This document shows positions 47,570 through 56,395 of a DNA stretch of 64,000 bases, one piece after another. The stretch lies in NCBI RefSeq assembly GCF_900142765.1, contig NZ_FRCB01000003.1, positions 404,680 to 468,679 of the forward strand, in the 5' to 3' direction. The stretch comes from Roseovarius litoreus (GTDB lineage Bacteria; Pseudomonadota; Alphaproteobacteria; Rhodobacterales; Rhodobacteraceae). The notes beneath the pieces are model-generated. The model searched no databases and was not told the DNA's origin. It saw nothing but the letters and a program-made list of their open reading frames with translations. A program made the translations under genes and the position numbers. The stretch's first letter is position 1. Each line of letters starts with the position of its first letter.

Positions 47570-48528
47570 TCACATGCCGCTCGAAAAAAGAAACGCCATG
47601 TATCCTGCATAGAGGGCAAGCATTAGGGCGCCCCAGATCCGCCCGATCGATTTGGTCGCGAAAAGCAGTGCCAGCAGCAGGATGCTGGCCGCAAGCATGA
47701 CCGGCGCATCGATATCGCGGAACCGGGCCGTGACTTCGATGGGTTGAATGACAACCGTAACCCCAAGAACTGCAAGGATATTAAAGATATTCGAGCCGAT
47801 GACATTGCCCAGAACGACATCTGAATGACGGCGGATGGCGGCGACGATGGCGGTGGCAAGCTCGGGCAGGGATGTGCCGATCGCAACCAGCGACAGGCCG
47901 ATGACCGCGTCCGGAACGCCGACATCGCGGGCGATGTTGACCGCCCCCTCGACCAGCAGATCGGCCCCGAACACCAGCGCCGCGATACCGCCCAGTGCAA
48001 GAACGGGCGGCAGCCATGGGCGCGAGAGGGGGATATCCTCGAATTCTGCGGCCTCGTGCTGGAATGTCCTGGCCAACGGTCCTGCCGTTCCAGCCAGTAG
48101 CTTGCAAAAAGATAGCCCGCCAGAACCACCAGCATCGCGATGCCCTGGGTCTGGGTGATGACGGCGGCTTGCATCAGCCCAAGGGCGACAAGCGACACGA
48201 GGGTTGCGATCAGTGCCTCGCGCAGCGCCGTGCGGTCCCACCCGATGATCGGAGCGATCAGCGCCGCTAGGCCGATGATGAGCAGGATGTTGGCGATGTT
48301 CGAGCCGACGACATTGCCGAGGGCGATCTCCGACGCGCCGTCGAGAGCCGCATTGACCGATACCAACAGTTCCGGTGTCGAGGTGCCGAAGCCGACAATA
48401 ACCAGCCCGATCAAGAGCTTGGAGATACCCATGCGTTCCGCCAAGGCGACCGAGCCACGCACCAGAGCCTCGCCGCCGACAAACAAAAGGCCAAGGCCAC
48501 CGGCCACGAGAAGGAGATCGTCAAGCAT
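47570..48528 (-). pseudogene. Calcium/sodium antiporter (CaCA/YrbG family), frameshifted
   Basis: The antiporter is split between two reading frames. The N-terminal half from ATG 48528 (MLDDLLLVAGGLGLLFVGGEAL) contains alpha-1, GFGTSTPELLVSVNAAL with GNVVGSNIANI. The C-terminal half in another frame contains alpha-2, AIGTSLPELATAIVAAI with GNVIGSNIFNI, and ends at 47570. The frames meet near 48080-48090, in the loop after SYWLER. The shift equals one missing nucleotide (or two extra). Both halves are otherwise intact, so the lesion is recent or a sequencing error. Intact, it would exchange Ca2+ for Na+ or H+. Confidence 0.82.
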
Positions 48529-48729
48529 GCAAGTTCCGGTTCGCTGCATATCGGCAGTGATGTTCAAACGCCGCACCGGTGCACGTAAGATGAAGGTTGG
48601 CGAAAATAAACACGGCCATCAGAAATTTGTCGCAAGGCGCTGGTAATAGGGCGATCTGACCAAGCACGTTTGGGTTGCAATTGGACGCGTGGAGCATGAT
48701 ATCCCGGCCAGGACCTTGAAAGGGAACAC

Positions 48730-49350
48730 ATGCAGCGCGGGGATGGAAGAAAACGCAGGCCTTCGCTGTCGCTGCCGATCCTGCGGACATCGCGGAGTCA
48801 GCATCTGGCGGGGACGCTGACGCTTGGGAATCTGCTGTCGGAGCTTGGGGAGGCGTCGTTCGGATGGGCGATCGTTGTGTTTTCTTTGCTGACACTTTTG
48901 CCGCTTCCGCCGGGGGCCACGCTGATTACGGCGCTGCCGCTGCTGGTCACGACGGGGCAAATGATGCTGGGATATCCGCATGTTAAGCTGCCCGGGCGAC
49001 TGGCGCGGCTGACCATCGAGCAAGCGAAACTTCGGCGCACGGTGTTGCGTCTGAGGCCGGTGACGCGGCGGTTGGAGAGGGTGCTGACGCCGCGCTACTC
49101 GGCGCTTTTTGCGCGGCGCAATGAGCGGCCGATGGGGCTTTTGCTGTTCGTGATCGCCTTTGCTTTGTTTCTGCCCTTGCCGCTAAGTGGTTGGTTTCCC
49201 GCGATTTCCTTGTTTGTTGTGGGGGTTGGGCTGGTGGAGCGGGATGGGCTGATCAGCATGTTGGGGCTTGTGCTGGGTGTGGCCTCGGTGATGCTGACGG
49301 CGGTGATCCTGATTTCGATTGTTATTGAGGCGGATGCGATGCTTCATTGA
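48730..49350 (+). CDS. ExoD-family membrane protein
   Basis: A 206-residue integral membrane protein of the ExoD family. TLGNLLSELGEASFGWAIVVFSLLTLLPLPPG is the recognisable opening, followed by a basic loop (residues 85-120, LRRTVLRLRPVTRRLERVL) and two further hydrophobic stretches. ExoD was named for exopolysaccharide defects in rhizobia, but its biochemical function is not known. AAAGGGA lies just upstream of the ATG at 48730. Codon use is more T-rich than in its neighbours, as is also true of the next gene. Confidence 0.85.
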   Translation: MQRGDGRKRRPSLSLPILRTSRSQHLAGTLTLGNLLSELGEASFGWAIVVFSLLTLLPLPPGATLITALPLLVTTGQMMLGYPHVKLPGRLARLTIEQAKLRRTVLRLRPVTRRLERVLTPRYSALFARRNERPMGLLLFVIAFALFLPLPLSGWFPAISLFVVGVGLVERDGLISMLGLVLGVASVMLTAVILISIVIEADAMLH

Positions 49351-49431
49351 TGTGACGCTTTAGCTTCGCCAGATAAATATCTTTGTAATATAGGGAAAAT
49401 GAGATGCCCTATGGGGAGTGAGGTGGGGGTC

Positions 49432-49731
49432 ATGTCCGGGATTCGCGCCCTTTGGCGAGGGGATTTATCGCTGTCCGAGGCGTTCTGGACCTGGGCGCTG
49501 ATGCTGGGACTTGCTGTCAATGCTGTCACAAGTCTAGCATTCATGGCGTTGATTTCATTTGATTATCCAATCCCGGCATTGCTTGTCGGCTATGGGATTT
49601 CATTGCCTTACAACATGGTTGCGGTGGTGGGGGTCTGGCGCGCGGCGGCGCGATATGAGGGGCCGACGCTGCATGCGGATCTGGCGCGCGGGGGGACGGT
49701 GGCCCTGATGGCGATATTGAGTGTCACCTGA
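49432..49731 (+). CDS. Small membrane protein of unknown function
   Basis: A 99-residue protein if read from the ATG at 49432, which has AGGTGGGGG upstream; in-frame ATGs at 49399 and 49414 are possible. MSGIRALWRGDLSLSEAFWTWALML leads into two or three hydrophobic segments (about residues 18-43, 48-70 and near the end). RALWRGDLSLSEAFW resembles a conserved opening of small Rhodobacterales membrane proteins I remember, with no known role. A copy of the 72-nt element starts 30 nt after its stop. Confidence 0.65.
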   Translation: MSGIRALWRGDLSLSEAFWTWALMLGLAVNAVTSLAFMALISFDYPIPALLVGYGISLPYNMVAVVGVWRAAARYEGPTLHADLARGGTVALMAILSVT

Positions 49732-49761
49732 CGGGCGCGCGGGTGCGGGATGTGTAGGGTT

Positions 49762-49833
49762 CGTACCAATCCTACGCGGGTTTCGTACAAAATCGGGGGC
49801 TGCCCGGCGCATTTGTGTCCCTTTGGTACGCAA
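49762..49833. repeat. 72-nt conserved element, copy B, in the convergent gap beside the second RTX gene
   Basis: This is the partner of 18793-18864. Anchors CGTAC (49762), CCTACGCG (49771), ATTTGTGTCC (49811) and GTACGCAA (49826) keep the same spacing as in copy A. It again lies a short way after a plus-strand stop and before the 3' end of a minus-strand gene for an exported protein. A short hairpin GCCCG-AG-CGGGC follows at 49836-49847. Confidence 0.7.
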
Positions 49834-49861
49834 CTGCCCGAGCGGGCGCCGAAAGACACAC

Positions 49862-52800
49862 TCAGCCGAACGCGCAGAGCGCCGGCATTTTGAGACCGGC
49901 ATCGGCCAGTGTGCGGTCGATCCAGCTGACCTGTTCGCGGTGGACACGTTTTCTTGCGGCGCGGGTCTTGAGGAGCGGACGGGCCAATGTGAAACTCTCC
50001 AGTGAGCCGGCGGTCGCCTTGAGCAGACAGTGCCGCAGCGAGCGCCGGTTTTCGGCGGACAGTGCGCGCAGCGCCATGCGTCCGGGAAAGAAGCTTTCGC
50101 AGGGCAGGCCATTGGCGACGATCACCTCATGTGCTGCGAACATGATGTGGTGATAGGTGACTTTGCGGCATCCGTCCATCTGACGCACGCCGGGCAGGCC
50201 TGAAAGGGCAATGGCGGGGGCGAAAACGCCGGAGTGATGATCGGTGTCGGGCAGCAGGATGCGATGCTGCGGGGATACCTTGAGATCGGTCGCGGGCAGA
50301 CCGTGGCCCAAAGCGCCCGCCTTGATGAGGATCGGCTTGTCGGAATGAGGCGAGGCATCCCAGGACATTTTTGTATGCGAGGCCCAGACCAGGGGGCGGA
50401 AGCCGTGGTCAATGGTGCGGACCAGATCGCCCGCCGCCAGCTTTTCGACCGGCACGAGACCGCGCGGCGTTTCGATCAGCGTGCCATCGGCAAAGCAGAT
50501 CACGCCGGTATTGTCGGCGTTGAAAAACGTGGGCGAGGGGGAGGCCCCGGTAAAGACGAGGCCTTCGTTGCCGGGGATGCCATCGGTGTCGAAGCGGGTG
50601 TTGTCCGAATAATCGACCGCGTTGCCCTGGGTGTCGGTGGTGTTCGACTGGTTCAGGATGCCGTCATCTGCCTGGTCTTCCCAGAGTTCGAACAGGTGGT
50701 CGTAAAAGCCGGACAGGTCGATGAAATCATTGTTGGTGCTATCCCCGTCATTGATGGGGCCGGTATTGCCGGTGTTGAAATCCGAGATCGTGTCGAGCCC
50801 ATCGCCCGGCGTGTAGATGAACAGGTCAGCGCCTGCGCCGCCGGTCAGGCTGTCATTGCCCGTGCCGCCGCTGATCGTGTCGGTGCCCTGGCCGCCGGTG
50901 ATGGTATCGGCGCCCGCGCGCCCCGAGAGCTCTACCCCGACCAGATCGCCGGAGGCGTTGATCGTGTCGGACCCTGACGAGCCTTCGATGGCTTCGATGC
51001 TTGAAAAGATGCCCTGATCGGGATTGGCGTCGAGATCGGTATGGGTGCCGGAGGCGGTGCCGGTGAAGAGCACGTTCAACGGGTCATCGGCGCTGGCGGC
51101 CGAGAGGGTATCGGTGCCGCTGCCGCCGTCGATGGTGCTGTCGCCGAAGCCGACATTGAACAGGTCGTCGCCCGCGCCGCCCGACAGCGTGTTGTTGCCG
51201 TTGCCTTCGGTCAGGGTGTCGTTGCCATCGCCGGTGTCGATGTCGATATCGTCGGTGATGAAATTGCCGTTGAAGATATCGCCCTGATCGGTGAAGACGA
51301 TCTCTTCTATCTCGCTGAAACTGGCGGACTCCGCTCCGAGGATCGCGGTGCCGCTTTCGCCGCCCGTCAGGGTGACGGTGATGCCGCTGCCGGTGATGCC
51401 GGAGGCGTCGAGCACGTCCACGTCGAGGCCGTCGGTATCTTCGCCGCCGAAAATGACATCGTCGCCGAAGGCATTGGACAGCAGGATGCGGTCGCTGCCG
51501 CCGCCTGCGAAGATCTGGTCGTCGCCGGTGCCGCCATCAAGGGTGTCATTGCCGTCGTTTGTATTGTCCGGCTGGCTGGTCACGCTGACGGTGATGTTGT
51601 CGATCACCAGATCGCTGTTCACGACGCCGGTGGAGGAGGGGTTCGAGAAACGCAGGGTCGTGGCGGTGCCGGTCGCGGTGAAATCAATCGTGATCGTCTG
51701 GCTGGTGCCGTTGGCGACAACGACCGTCTGGGTGCCGAGCACCAGCCCGCTTGCGTCGATGATATCGACCACGAGGGTGTGAGAGGCAACGGCGGGGCCG
51801 AATTCGGCGGCATCGACCGAAAGCTGGTAATCAACGCCTGCCTGGGTGGTGATGGTCTGTTGGGCGACGCCGCCGGTGACGGTGTTGGCGGCATTGAAGG
51901 CCAGAAACTCGTTATAGACAAAGGTGCTGCCACCGCCGCTGATCGTCCAGCCAGCGGTCGTGTTCGTGGCGAAATCGCCGTTGACCACATCGGGATCGGT
52001 GAAGGGGGCGGTGTCGCCGAAAAGGGTGTCGTTGCCATCGCCGCCCAGGACGGAATCGTTGCCGCCCCCGCCAAAGAGGGCGTCGTCGCCCGCGCCACCA
52101 TCGAGCGTGTCGTTGCCGTCGATATCATCGCCGGGCAGGGCGGTGACGGTCACGTTGTCGATCTGCAGATCGGTGGAGTTGGTGCCGGTGGAGGTCGGGT
52201 TCGTGAAGCGCAGGGTCGTGGTGCCGGTGGTCGCGGTGAAATCGACGGTGATCGTCTGGCTGGTGGCGTTCTGGATCACGGCCGTCTGGGTGCCGATCAC
52301 CTGACCGGCGCTGTCGAGCACCTCGACCACGAGCGTGTGGTTCGCGGTTCCACCACCGACTTCGAACGCATCGACCGAAAGCTGGAAGCTCAGGCCGGGC
52401 TGGGTGACGACGGTCTGCTGGACCACGCCGCCGAAGCCGGTGTTGTTGGCGTTGAAGGCCATTGCCTGAGAATAGACAAAGGTGTTGCCGCCGCCGCTGA
52501 TCGTCCAGCCTGCGTTGGTATTGGTGCCGAAATCGCCGTTGGAGACGCTGACGGTGGAGCGCCCGGCATTGTCGCCGTAAACGGTGTCGTTGCCGGTGCC
52601 GCCAAGAAGGGAATCGTTGCCGCTGTTGCCCGAGAGGATGTCACTGTCCGCGCCGCCATCGACGAGATCGTTGCCCGCGCCGGCAAAGATCGTGTCCGCG
52701 CCGGCATTGCCGAAGATGACGTCATTGCCGGCGCCGATGATGTCGCCGTCGGTGTCGGTGTAGCCCGGCGCCATCTCTTCGCCGCTGGCCGCGCCGTCGA

Positions 52801-53281
52801 CGGGTTCGGCGAAGTCGGTGGCGAGCCGGTCGGTTGCCGGCTCGACCGTGTTGGAGATCAGGCTGTCGAGGGTCAGGGACTGGATCGGGCCGGCTTCGAG
52901 GATGGCTTGTTGACCGGTGGCGCCGTTCACCGGGGGGAACAGGAAAAGATCGCCGGTGGTGGCCTGCGCCAGCGTCACCTCGAGCGTGGCGGTGGTGCCG
53001 TCGGCATAGGTGAGGGTGGCCAGATAGGTGGCGGCGCCGTCGATCGTGAAGGTGGTGCCGTCGACCGAGAACTGGTCGTTGACGGTGTTGTTGTCGGTGT
53101 CGTACTGCGTCGCGCCGAAGACCAGGGCGAGGGAGCCGACCGCGTTGAAGAGGGGTGATCCCGCGCTGCCATAGGTCGTGCCGACCAGGGCGGCTGCCGC
53201 GTCCGAGATGTTGTCCGATTCTGTCGTGTCGATCTCGGTCGGGCTGATTCCCAGAGAGATGACTTCAAAACTCGTCGCCAT
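49862..53281 (-). CDS. RTX (Ca2+-binding repeat) protein with two inserted ligand-binding-like domains and C-terminal Hint domain
   Basis: A 1139-residue acidic protein without a signal peptide, suited to type I secretion. Residues 1-150 are a beta-rich N-terminal region. RTX nonapeptides occur at about 180-235, 385-422, 575-615 and 690-830. Two similar domains of 137 residues (246-382 and 433-569) interrupt the repeats; each starts NGDF, with GWTISGGG, and ends in IDNxTV, like jelly-roll carbohydrate-binding modules. The Hint domain starts at Cys929 (ICFADGTLIETPRGLVPVEKL) and keeps SPQHRIL. The C-terminus is basic. No secretion genes lie nearby. Confidence 0.88.
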   Translation of the reverse strand: MATSFEVISLGISPTEIDTTESDNISDAAAALVGTTYGSAGSPLFNAVGSLALVFGATQYDTDNNTVNDQFSVDGTTFTIDGAATYLATLTYADGTTATLEVTLAQATTGDLFLFPPVNGATGQQAILEAGPIQSLTLDSLISNTVEPATDRLATDFAEPVDGAASGEEMAPGYTDTDGDIIGAGNDVIFGNAGADTIFAGAGNDLVDGGADSDILSGNSGNDSLLGGTGNDTVYGDNAGRSTVSVSNGDFGTNTNAGWTISGGGNTFVYSQAMAFNANNTGFGGVVQQTVVTQPGLSFQLSVDAFEVGGGTANHTLVVEVLDSAGQVIGTQTAVIQNATSQTITVDFTATTGTTTLRFTNPTSTGTNSTDLQIDNVTVTALPGDDIDGNDTLDGGAGDDALFGGGGNDSVLGGDGNDTLFGDTAPFTDPDVVNGDFATNTTAGWTISGGGSTFVYNEFLAFNAANTVTGGVAQQTITTQAGVDYQLSVDAAEFGPAVASHTLVVDIIDASGLVLGTQTVVVANGTSQTITIDFTATGTATTLRFSNPSSTGVVNSDLVIDNITVSVTSQPDNTNDGNDTLDGGTGDDQIFAGGGSDRILLSNAFGDDVIFGGEDTDGLDVDVLDASGITGSGITVTLTGGESGTAILGAESASFSEIEEIVFTDQGDIFNGNFITDDIDIDTGDGNDTLTEGNGNNTLSGGAGDDLFNVGFGDSTIDGGSGTDTLSAASADDPLNVLFTGTASGTHTDLDANPDQGIFSSIEAIEGSSGSDTINASGDLVGVELSGRAGADTITGGQGTDTISGGTGNDSLTGGAGADLFIYTPGDGLDTISDFNTGNTGPINDGDSTNNDFIDLSGFYDHLFELWEDQADDGILNQSNTTDTQGNAVDYSDNTRFDTDGIPGNEGLVFTGASPSPTFFNADNTGVICFADGTLIETPRGLVPVEKLAAGDLVRTIDHGFRPLVWASHTKMSWDASPHSDKPILIKAGALGHGLPATDLKVSPQHRILLPDTDHHSGVFAPAIALSGLPGVRQMDGCRKVTYHHIMFAAHEVIVANGLPCESFFPGRMALRALSAENRRSLRHCLLKATAGSLESFTLARPLLKTRAARKRVHREQVSWIDRTLADAGLKMPALCAFG
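51575..52546 (-). repeat. Pair of duplicated NGDF...IDNxTV domains inside the second RTX gene
   Basis: Copies at 52136-52546 and 51575-51985 encode residues 246-382 and 433-569. They share NGDFxTNTxAGWTISGGG, FVYxxxxAFNAxNT, SHTLVV-type strands, GTQT, TSQTITxDFTAT, TTLRFxNPxSTG and DLxIDNxTV. Each is flanked by the same RTX fragments (VYGD or LFGD before, DGNDTLDGG after), so repeat and domain were copied together. Confidence 0.8.
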
Positions 53282-53676
53282 TGCCTACTGCCCACTCATA
53301 CTCAATGCCGGACGGGTCAAGCGATCTTAATGCGCCGCTCTTTCATGTCGCTGCGGGATGAGCCCGGTCTGGCCTCTGCCGCGTCACGTTCCCGGTTTCC
53401 GGATAGTCACCCCGTATCATGGGGTTTTCTTCTCGAATTGAAAACAATGTCGCAGGAAAATGTGGTGACATTGTGGCGAGGTCTGAAAATAGTAAAGTCG
53501 AAGAGGGGAGGGGCAACCAGAGCGTGTGGGGTGGCGCCTTGAGTGCAAAACAGGGAGACTTCGGGCTGGGCATACTCAAAGCCTGGGGTCCGCGCGATCG
53601 GTGAAGGCCGCGCGCAACGATGGAACGGAGCACTGCGTGTCGCGAAAATCCGTGCCTCGGTTTTTCGCGAAACGCC
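53282..53676. other. 395-bp intergenic region without a supported gene
   Basis: It lies between the RTX gene start (minus strand) and the 3' end of the GntR gene. It should contain the RTX promoter. The short open frames within it show no domain, and I found no convincing hairpin, RNA or operator. Confidence 0.4.
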
Positions 53677-54390
53677 TTATTGGCTCAGCATGTCCTTGAG
53701 CGTGAGATTTGAGGTGTCGGTCACGTCGAAACGCAGGGCGGAGTGCAGTTCGACAAGATGGCTGCGCATCAGCTCTTCGGCCTCGTCGGCATCGTTGCGT
53801 TCGATCGCGTCGATAAGGGCGTTGTGACAGCTCTCGTCGCAGCGCGTGCTGGAGCGGGTCCAGTAGAGCGCGATGATGAGAGACGAGCGGGACACGAGGT
53901 TTTCGATCATCCCGGCGATGGTGCGCTGATTGGCGATCTGAGCGATCATCACGTGAAAGCGTCCCGATAGCCGCAGGGCACGGCCCGATTCATTGCGGCT
54001 CATGGCGTCGTGTTCCTCCTGCGCGTGACGGCGCAGGGCGCGGATGTCGGACCGGTTGGCATGGAGCGCCGCCTCGCGGGCGGAGCGCGGTTCAAGCAAT
54101 TCGCGTGCCTCGAACACCTCACGCGCCTCGCGGGGGGAGGGGTTGGCGACGCTGGCACCGCGATTCGGGCGCAGTGTCACCAGGTGGGAATGCGCAAGCG
54201 CCTGCAGCCCGCTGCGCACGATGGTGCGCGACACGCCGTAGAATTCGGCCAGATCGGTTTCCGCCAGACGGGTGCCGGGGGGCAGGCGCTGTTCGAGAAT
54301 GGCCTGTTCGACGCCTGTATAGACGGGGTTTTGCACAAAGTCGGCTTCGATTCTGCTGGCGAAGTCCGCTTCTTGTTGCGTCATGCTCAT
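53677..54390 (-). CDS. GntR-family (FCD domain) transcriptional regulator
   Basis: A 237-residue regulator. The GntR winged helix covers residues 24-80 (LPPGTRLAETDLAEFYGVSRTIVRSGLQALAHSHLVTLRPNRG is split over it). The all-helical FCD effector domain follows, with candidate metal ligands in EARELLE, SGRFHVMIAQ and the histidines near CHNAL and SHLVELH. It is divergent from the second ABC/ureide operon across 288 bp with two TTGTATAC-type sites, so it is probably the local repressor. Confidence 0.88.
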   Translation of the reverse strand: MSMTQQEADFASRIEADFVQNPVYTGVEQAILEQRLPPGTRLAETDLAEFYGVSRTIVRSGLQALAHSHLVTLRPNRGASVANPSPREAREVFEARELLEPRSAREAALHANRSDIRALRRHAQEEHDAMSRNESGRALRLSGRFHVMIAQIANQRTIAGMIENLVSRSSLIIALYWTRSSTRCDESCHNALIDAIERNDADEAEELMRSHLVELHSALRFDVTDTSNLTLKDMLSQ

Positions 54391-54407
54391 GGGGTGCCCG
54401 TTGACGG

Positions 54408-54416
54408 TTGTATACA
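54408..54416. promoter_or_regulatory. Candidate GntR operator, site 1
   Basis: TTGTATACA, containing the perfect palindrome TGTATACA, lies 18 bp upstream of the GntR start. FCD-type GntR regulators commonly bind TTGTATACAA-like sequences. A matching site occurs 160 bp away. Confidence 0.5.
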
Positions 54417-54566
54417 GTTTATATCTCCCTTTGTGGCCTTTTTGAATTCAATTGTCATCCCCTGTTTCATACCTGCGGGTTGGGCGCCATTTCACGCCTT
54501 GTAAACAGGCATTTCACATCGTGATTGAACAAAAAAAGTGCATCTGTGAACTTTTTTAATTGAAAA

Positions 54567-54575
54567 CGTATACAA
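54567..54575. promoter_or_regulatory. Candidate GntR operator, site 2
   Basis: CGTATACAA is the inverse of site 1 with one difference (TTGTATACG on the minus strand). It lies 104 bp before the binding-protein gene in an AT-rich stretch, where a repressor could block the operon promoter. Confidence 0.5.
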
Positions 54576-54678
54576 TCCTGTAATCATTTGTCGACGTGGC
54601 GGGGCGGCATCTCATTGTCGCGTCAGGGACACGGCCAATGACTGCGGCTTGGTCCGGACGTTCAACAGGAGTTATGAC

Positions 54679-56328
54679 ATGAGGACTATCTTGTACCGAT
54701 CCTCTGCGATCGCATTGACGGCAGCCGTTCTGGCGGCTGGACCGGTCTGGGCCGAAAAGACCCTGACAATCGGCATGACGGCGGCGGATATCCCGCGCAC
54801 ATCGGGCCAGCCCGATCAGGGCTTCGAGGGCAACCGGTTCACCGGCATCCCGATGTATGACGCGCTGACGCATTGGGATCTGTCGTCGGAAACCAAGGCG
54901 AGCGGCATCGTGCCGGGCCTTGCGACGGCTTGGGAAGTGAACCCCGATGACACCACGAAATGGACCTTCACCCTTCGCGAGGGCGTGACGTTCCATGATG
55001 GCTCGCCGTTCAATGCCGATGCGGTGGTTTGGAACGTGCAGAAGGTGCTGGATGAAGCTGCGCCGCATTTCGCCCCGGATCAGGTGGGCGCCACGAAGTC
55101 GCGGATGCCGACCCTGGCCTCGGCGCGGGCAATCGACGAGCTGACGGTCGAGCTGACCACGACGCAGCCCGACAGCTTCCTGCCGCTGAATATGACGATG
55201 CTGTTCATGGCCTCACCGACCCATTGGCAGGCGCTGTATGACGCCGTGGATGCGGCGATCACCGATCCCAAGGAGCGCGCGGCCGCGGCCTGGACCGCGT
55301 TTGCGTTCGATCCGTCGGGCACGGGTCCGTTCGAGGGCGATCTTTTCGTTCCGCGCGAGCGCTTCGAGATGGTGAAGAACGAGAATTACTGGGACCCGGC
55401 GCGCACGCCCACGATCGACCGCGTGGTTCTGGTGCCGTTGCCCGATGCCAATGCCCGCACCGCGGCGCTGCTGTCGGGGCAGGTGGACTGGATCGAGGCC
55501 CCAGCCCCGGATGCGATCCCGCGTATCCAGAGCGAAGGCAACGTGATCTATTCGAACCCGCAGCCGCATGTCTGGCCGTGGCAGTTGTCGTTCCACGAAG
55601 GCTCGCCCTGGTTGGACAAGCGCGTGCGTCACGCAGCCAACCTCTGTGTGAACCGCGAGGAGCTTCAGGTTCTGCTGGGCGGCTACATGGGTATTCCCAA
55701 GGGCTCGGTCGAGCCGGGACATCCGTGGTGGGGCAACCCGTCCTTCGACATCCGCTACGATCCCGACGCCGCACGTGCGCTGATGACTGAAGCGGGCTTC
55801 TCGGCAGAGAACCCGATCAAGGTGAAGGTGCAGACATCGGCTTCCGGTTCCGGTCAGATGCAGCCGGTCACGATGAACGAATACGTGCAGCAGGGCCTGC
55901 GAGACTGCTTCTTCGATGTCGAACTGGACGTGATCGAATGGAACACGCTCTTCACCAACTGGCGCAAGGGCGCTGCAGATGAAAGCGCGCGCGGTGCGCA
56001 TGCGATCAACGTGTCCTTCGCGACGATGGACCCGTTCTTTGCCATGGTGCGCTTCGTCTCGACCGGGACCTTCCCGCCGGTGTCCAACAACTGGGGTCTG
56101 TTCGGCAATGACGAGTTCGACGCGCTGATCGCGGATGCGCGGACGTCGTTTGCGGATGCGGATCGGGATGCGGCGCTGGCGCGTCTGCATACGCGGATCG
56201 TGGAAGAGGCGCCGTTCGTCTGGATCGCCCATGATGTCGGCCCGCGTGCCATGTCGCCCAAGGTCGGCAATGTGGTCCAGCCGAAGAACTGGTTCATCGA
56301 TATCGCGCCGATGACCATCGAAGAGTGA
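54679..56328 (+). CDS. Peptide/opine-type ABC transporter substrate-binding protein (SBP_bac_5), second system
   Basis: A 549-residue periplasmic protein. The signal peptide MRTILYRSSAIALTAAVLAA ends near VWAE. WTFTLREGVTFHDGSPFNADAVVWNV is spread over the family signature near residue 100, with VKNENYWDPARTP and VRHAANLCVNREELQ later. AGGAG about 7 nt upstream supports the ATG at 54679 over an ATG at 54649. It leads an operon with two permeases, two ATPases and a racemase-family gene next to ureide catabolic genes. A ureide or hydantoin ligand is therefore possible, though the family mostly binds peptides. Confidence 0.9.
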   Translation: MRTILYRSSAIALTAAVLAAGPVWAEKTLTIGMTAADIPRTSGQPDQGFEGNRFTGIPMYDALTHWDLSSETKASGIVPGLATAWEVNPDDTTKWTFTLREGVTFHDGSPFNADAVVWNVQKVLDEAAPHFAPDQVGATKSRMPTLASARAIDELTVELTTTQPDSFLPLNMTMLFMASPTHWQALYDAVDAAITDPKERAAAAWTAFAFDPSGTGPFEGDLFVPRERFEMVKNENYWDPARTPTIDRVVLVPLPDANARTAALLSGQVDWIEAPAPDAIPRIQSEGNVIYSNPQPHVWPWQLSFHEGSPWLDKRVRHAANLCVNREELQVLLGGYMGIPKGSVEPGHPWWGNPSFDIRYDPDAARALMTEAGFSAENPIKVKVQTSASGSGQMQPVTMNEYVQQGLRDCFFDVELDVIEWNTLFTNWRKGAADESARGAHAINVSFATMDPFFAMVRFVSTGTFPPVSNNWGLFGNDEFDALIADARTSFADADRDAALARLHTRIVEEAPFVWIAHDVGPRAMSPKVGNVVQPKNWFIDIAPMTIEE

Positions 56329-56343
56329 TCCCTTGCACCCATC

Positions 56344-56378
56344 GGGGTCGTCCCTGCAAACGGGACGGCCCCCTTTTT
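56344..56378 (+). terminator. Hairpin with T tract between binding protein and permease genes
   Basis: GGGGTCGTCCC and GGGACGGCCCC form an 11-bp stem with one T-G wobble and a 7-nt loop, followed by CTTTTT. It resembles an intrinsic terminator inside the operon, which would favour a surplus of binding protein. Confidence 0.7.
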
Positions 56379-56395
56379 GACAGGCTGACTTGCCC

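Noticed and set aside
51041..53158. 705-residue Gly/Ala/Val-rich open frame antisense to the second RTX gene
   Set aside because: It arises from the RTX repeat periodicity read backwards; the minus-strand frame has full RTX and Hint signatures.
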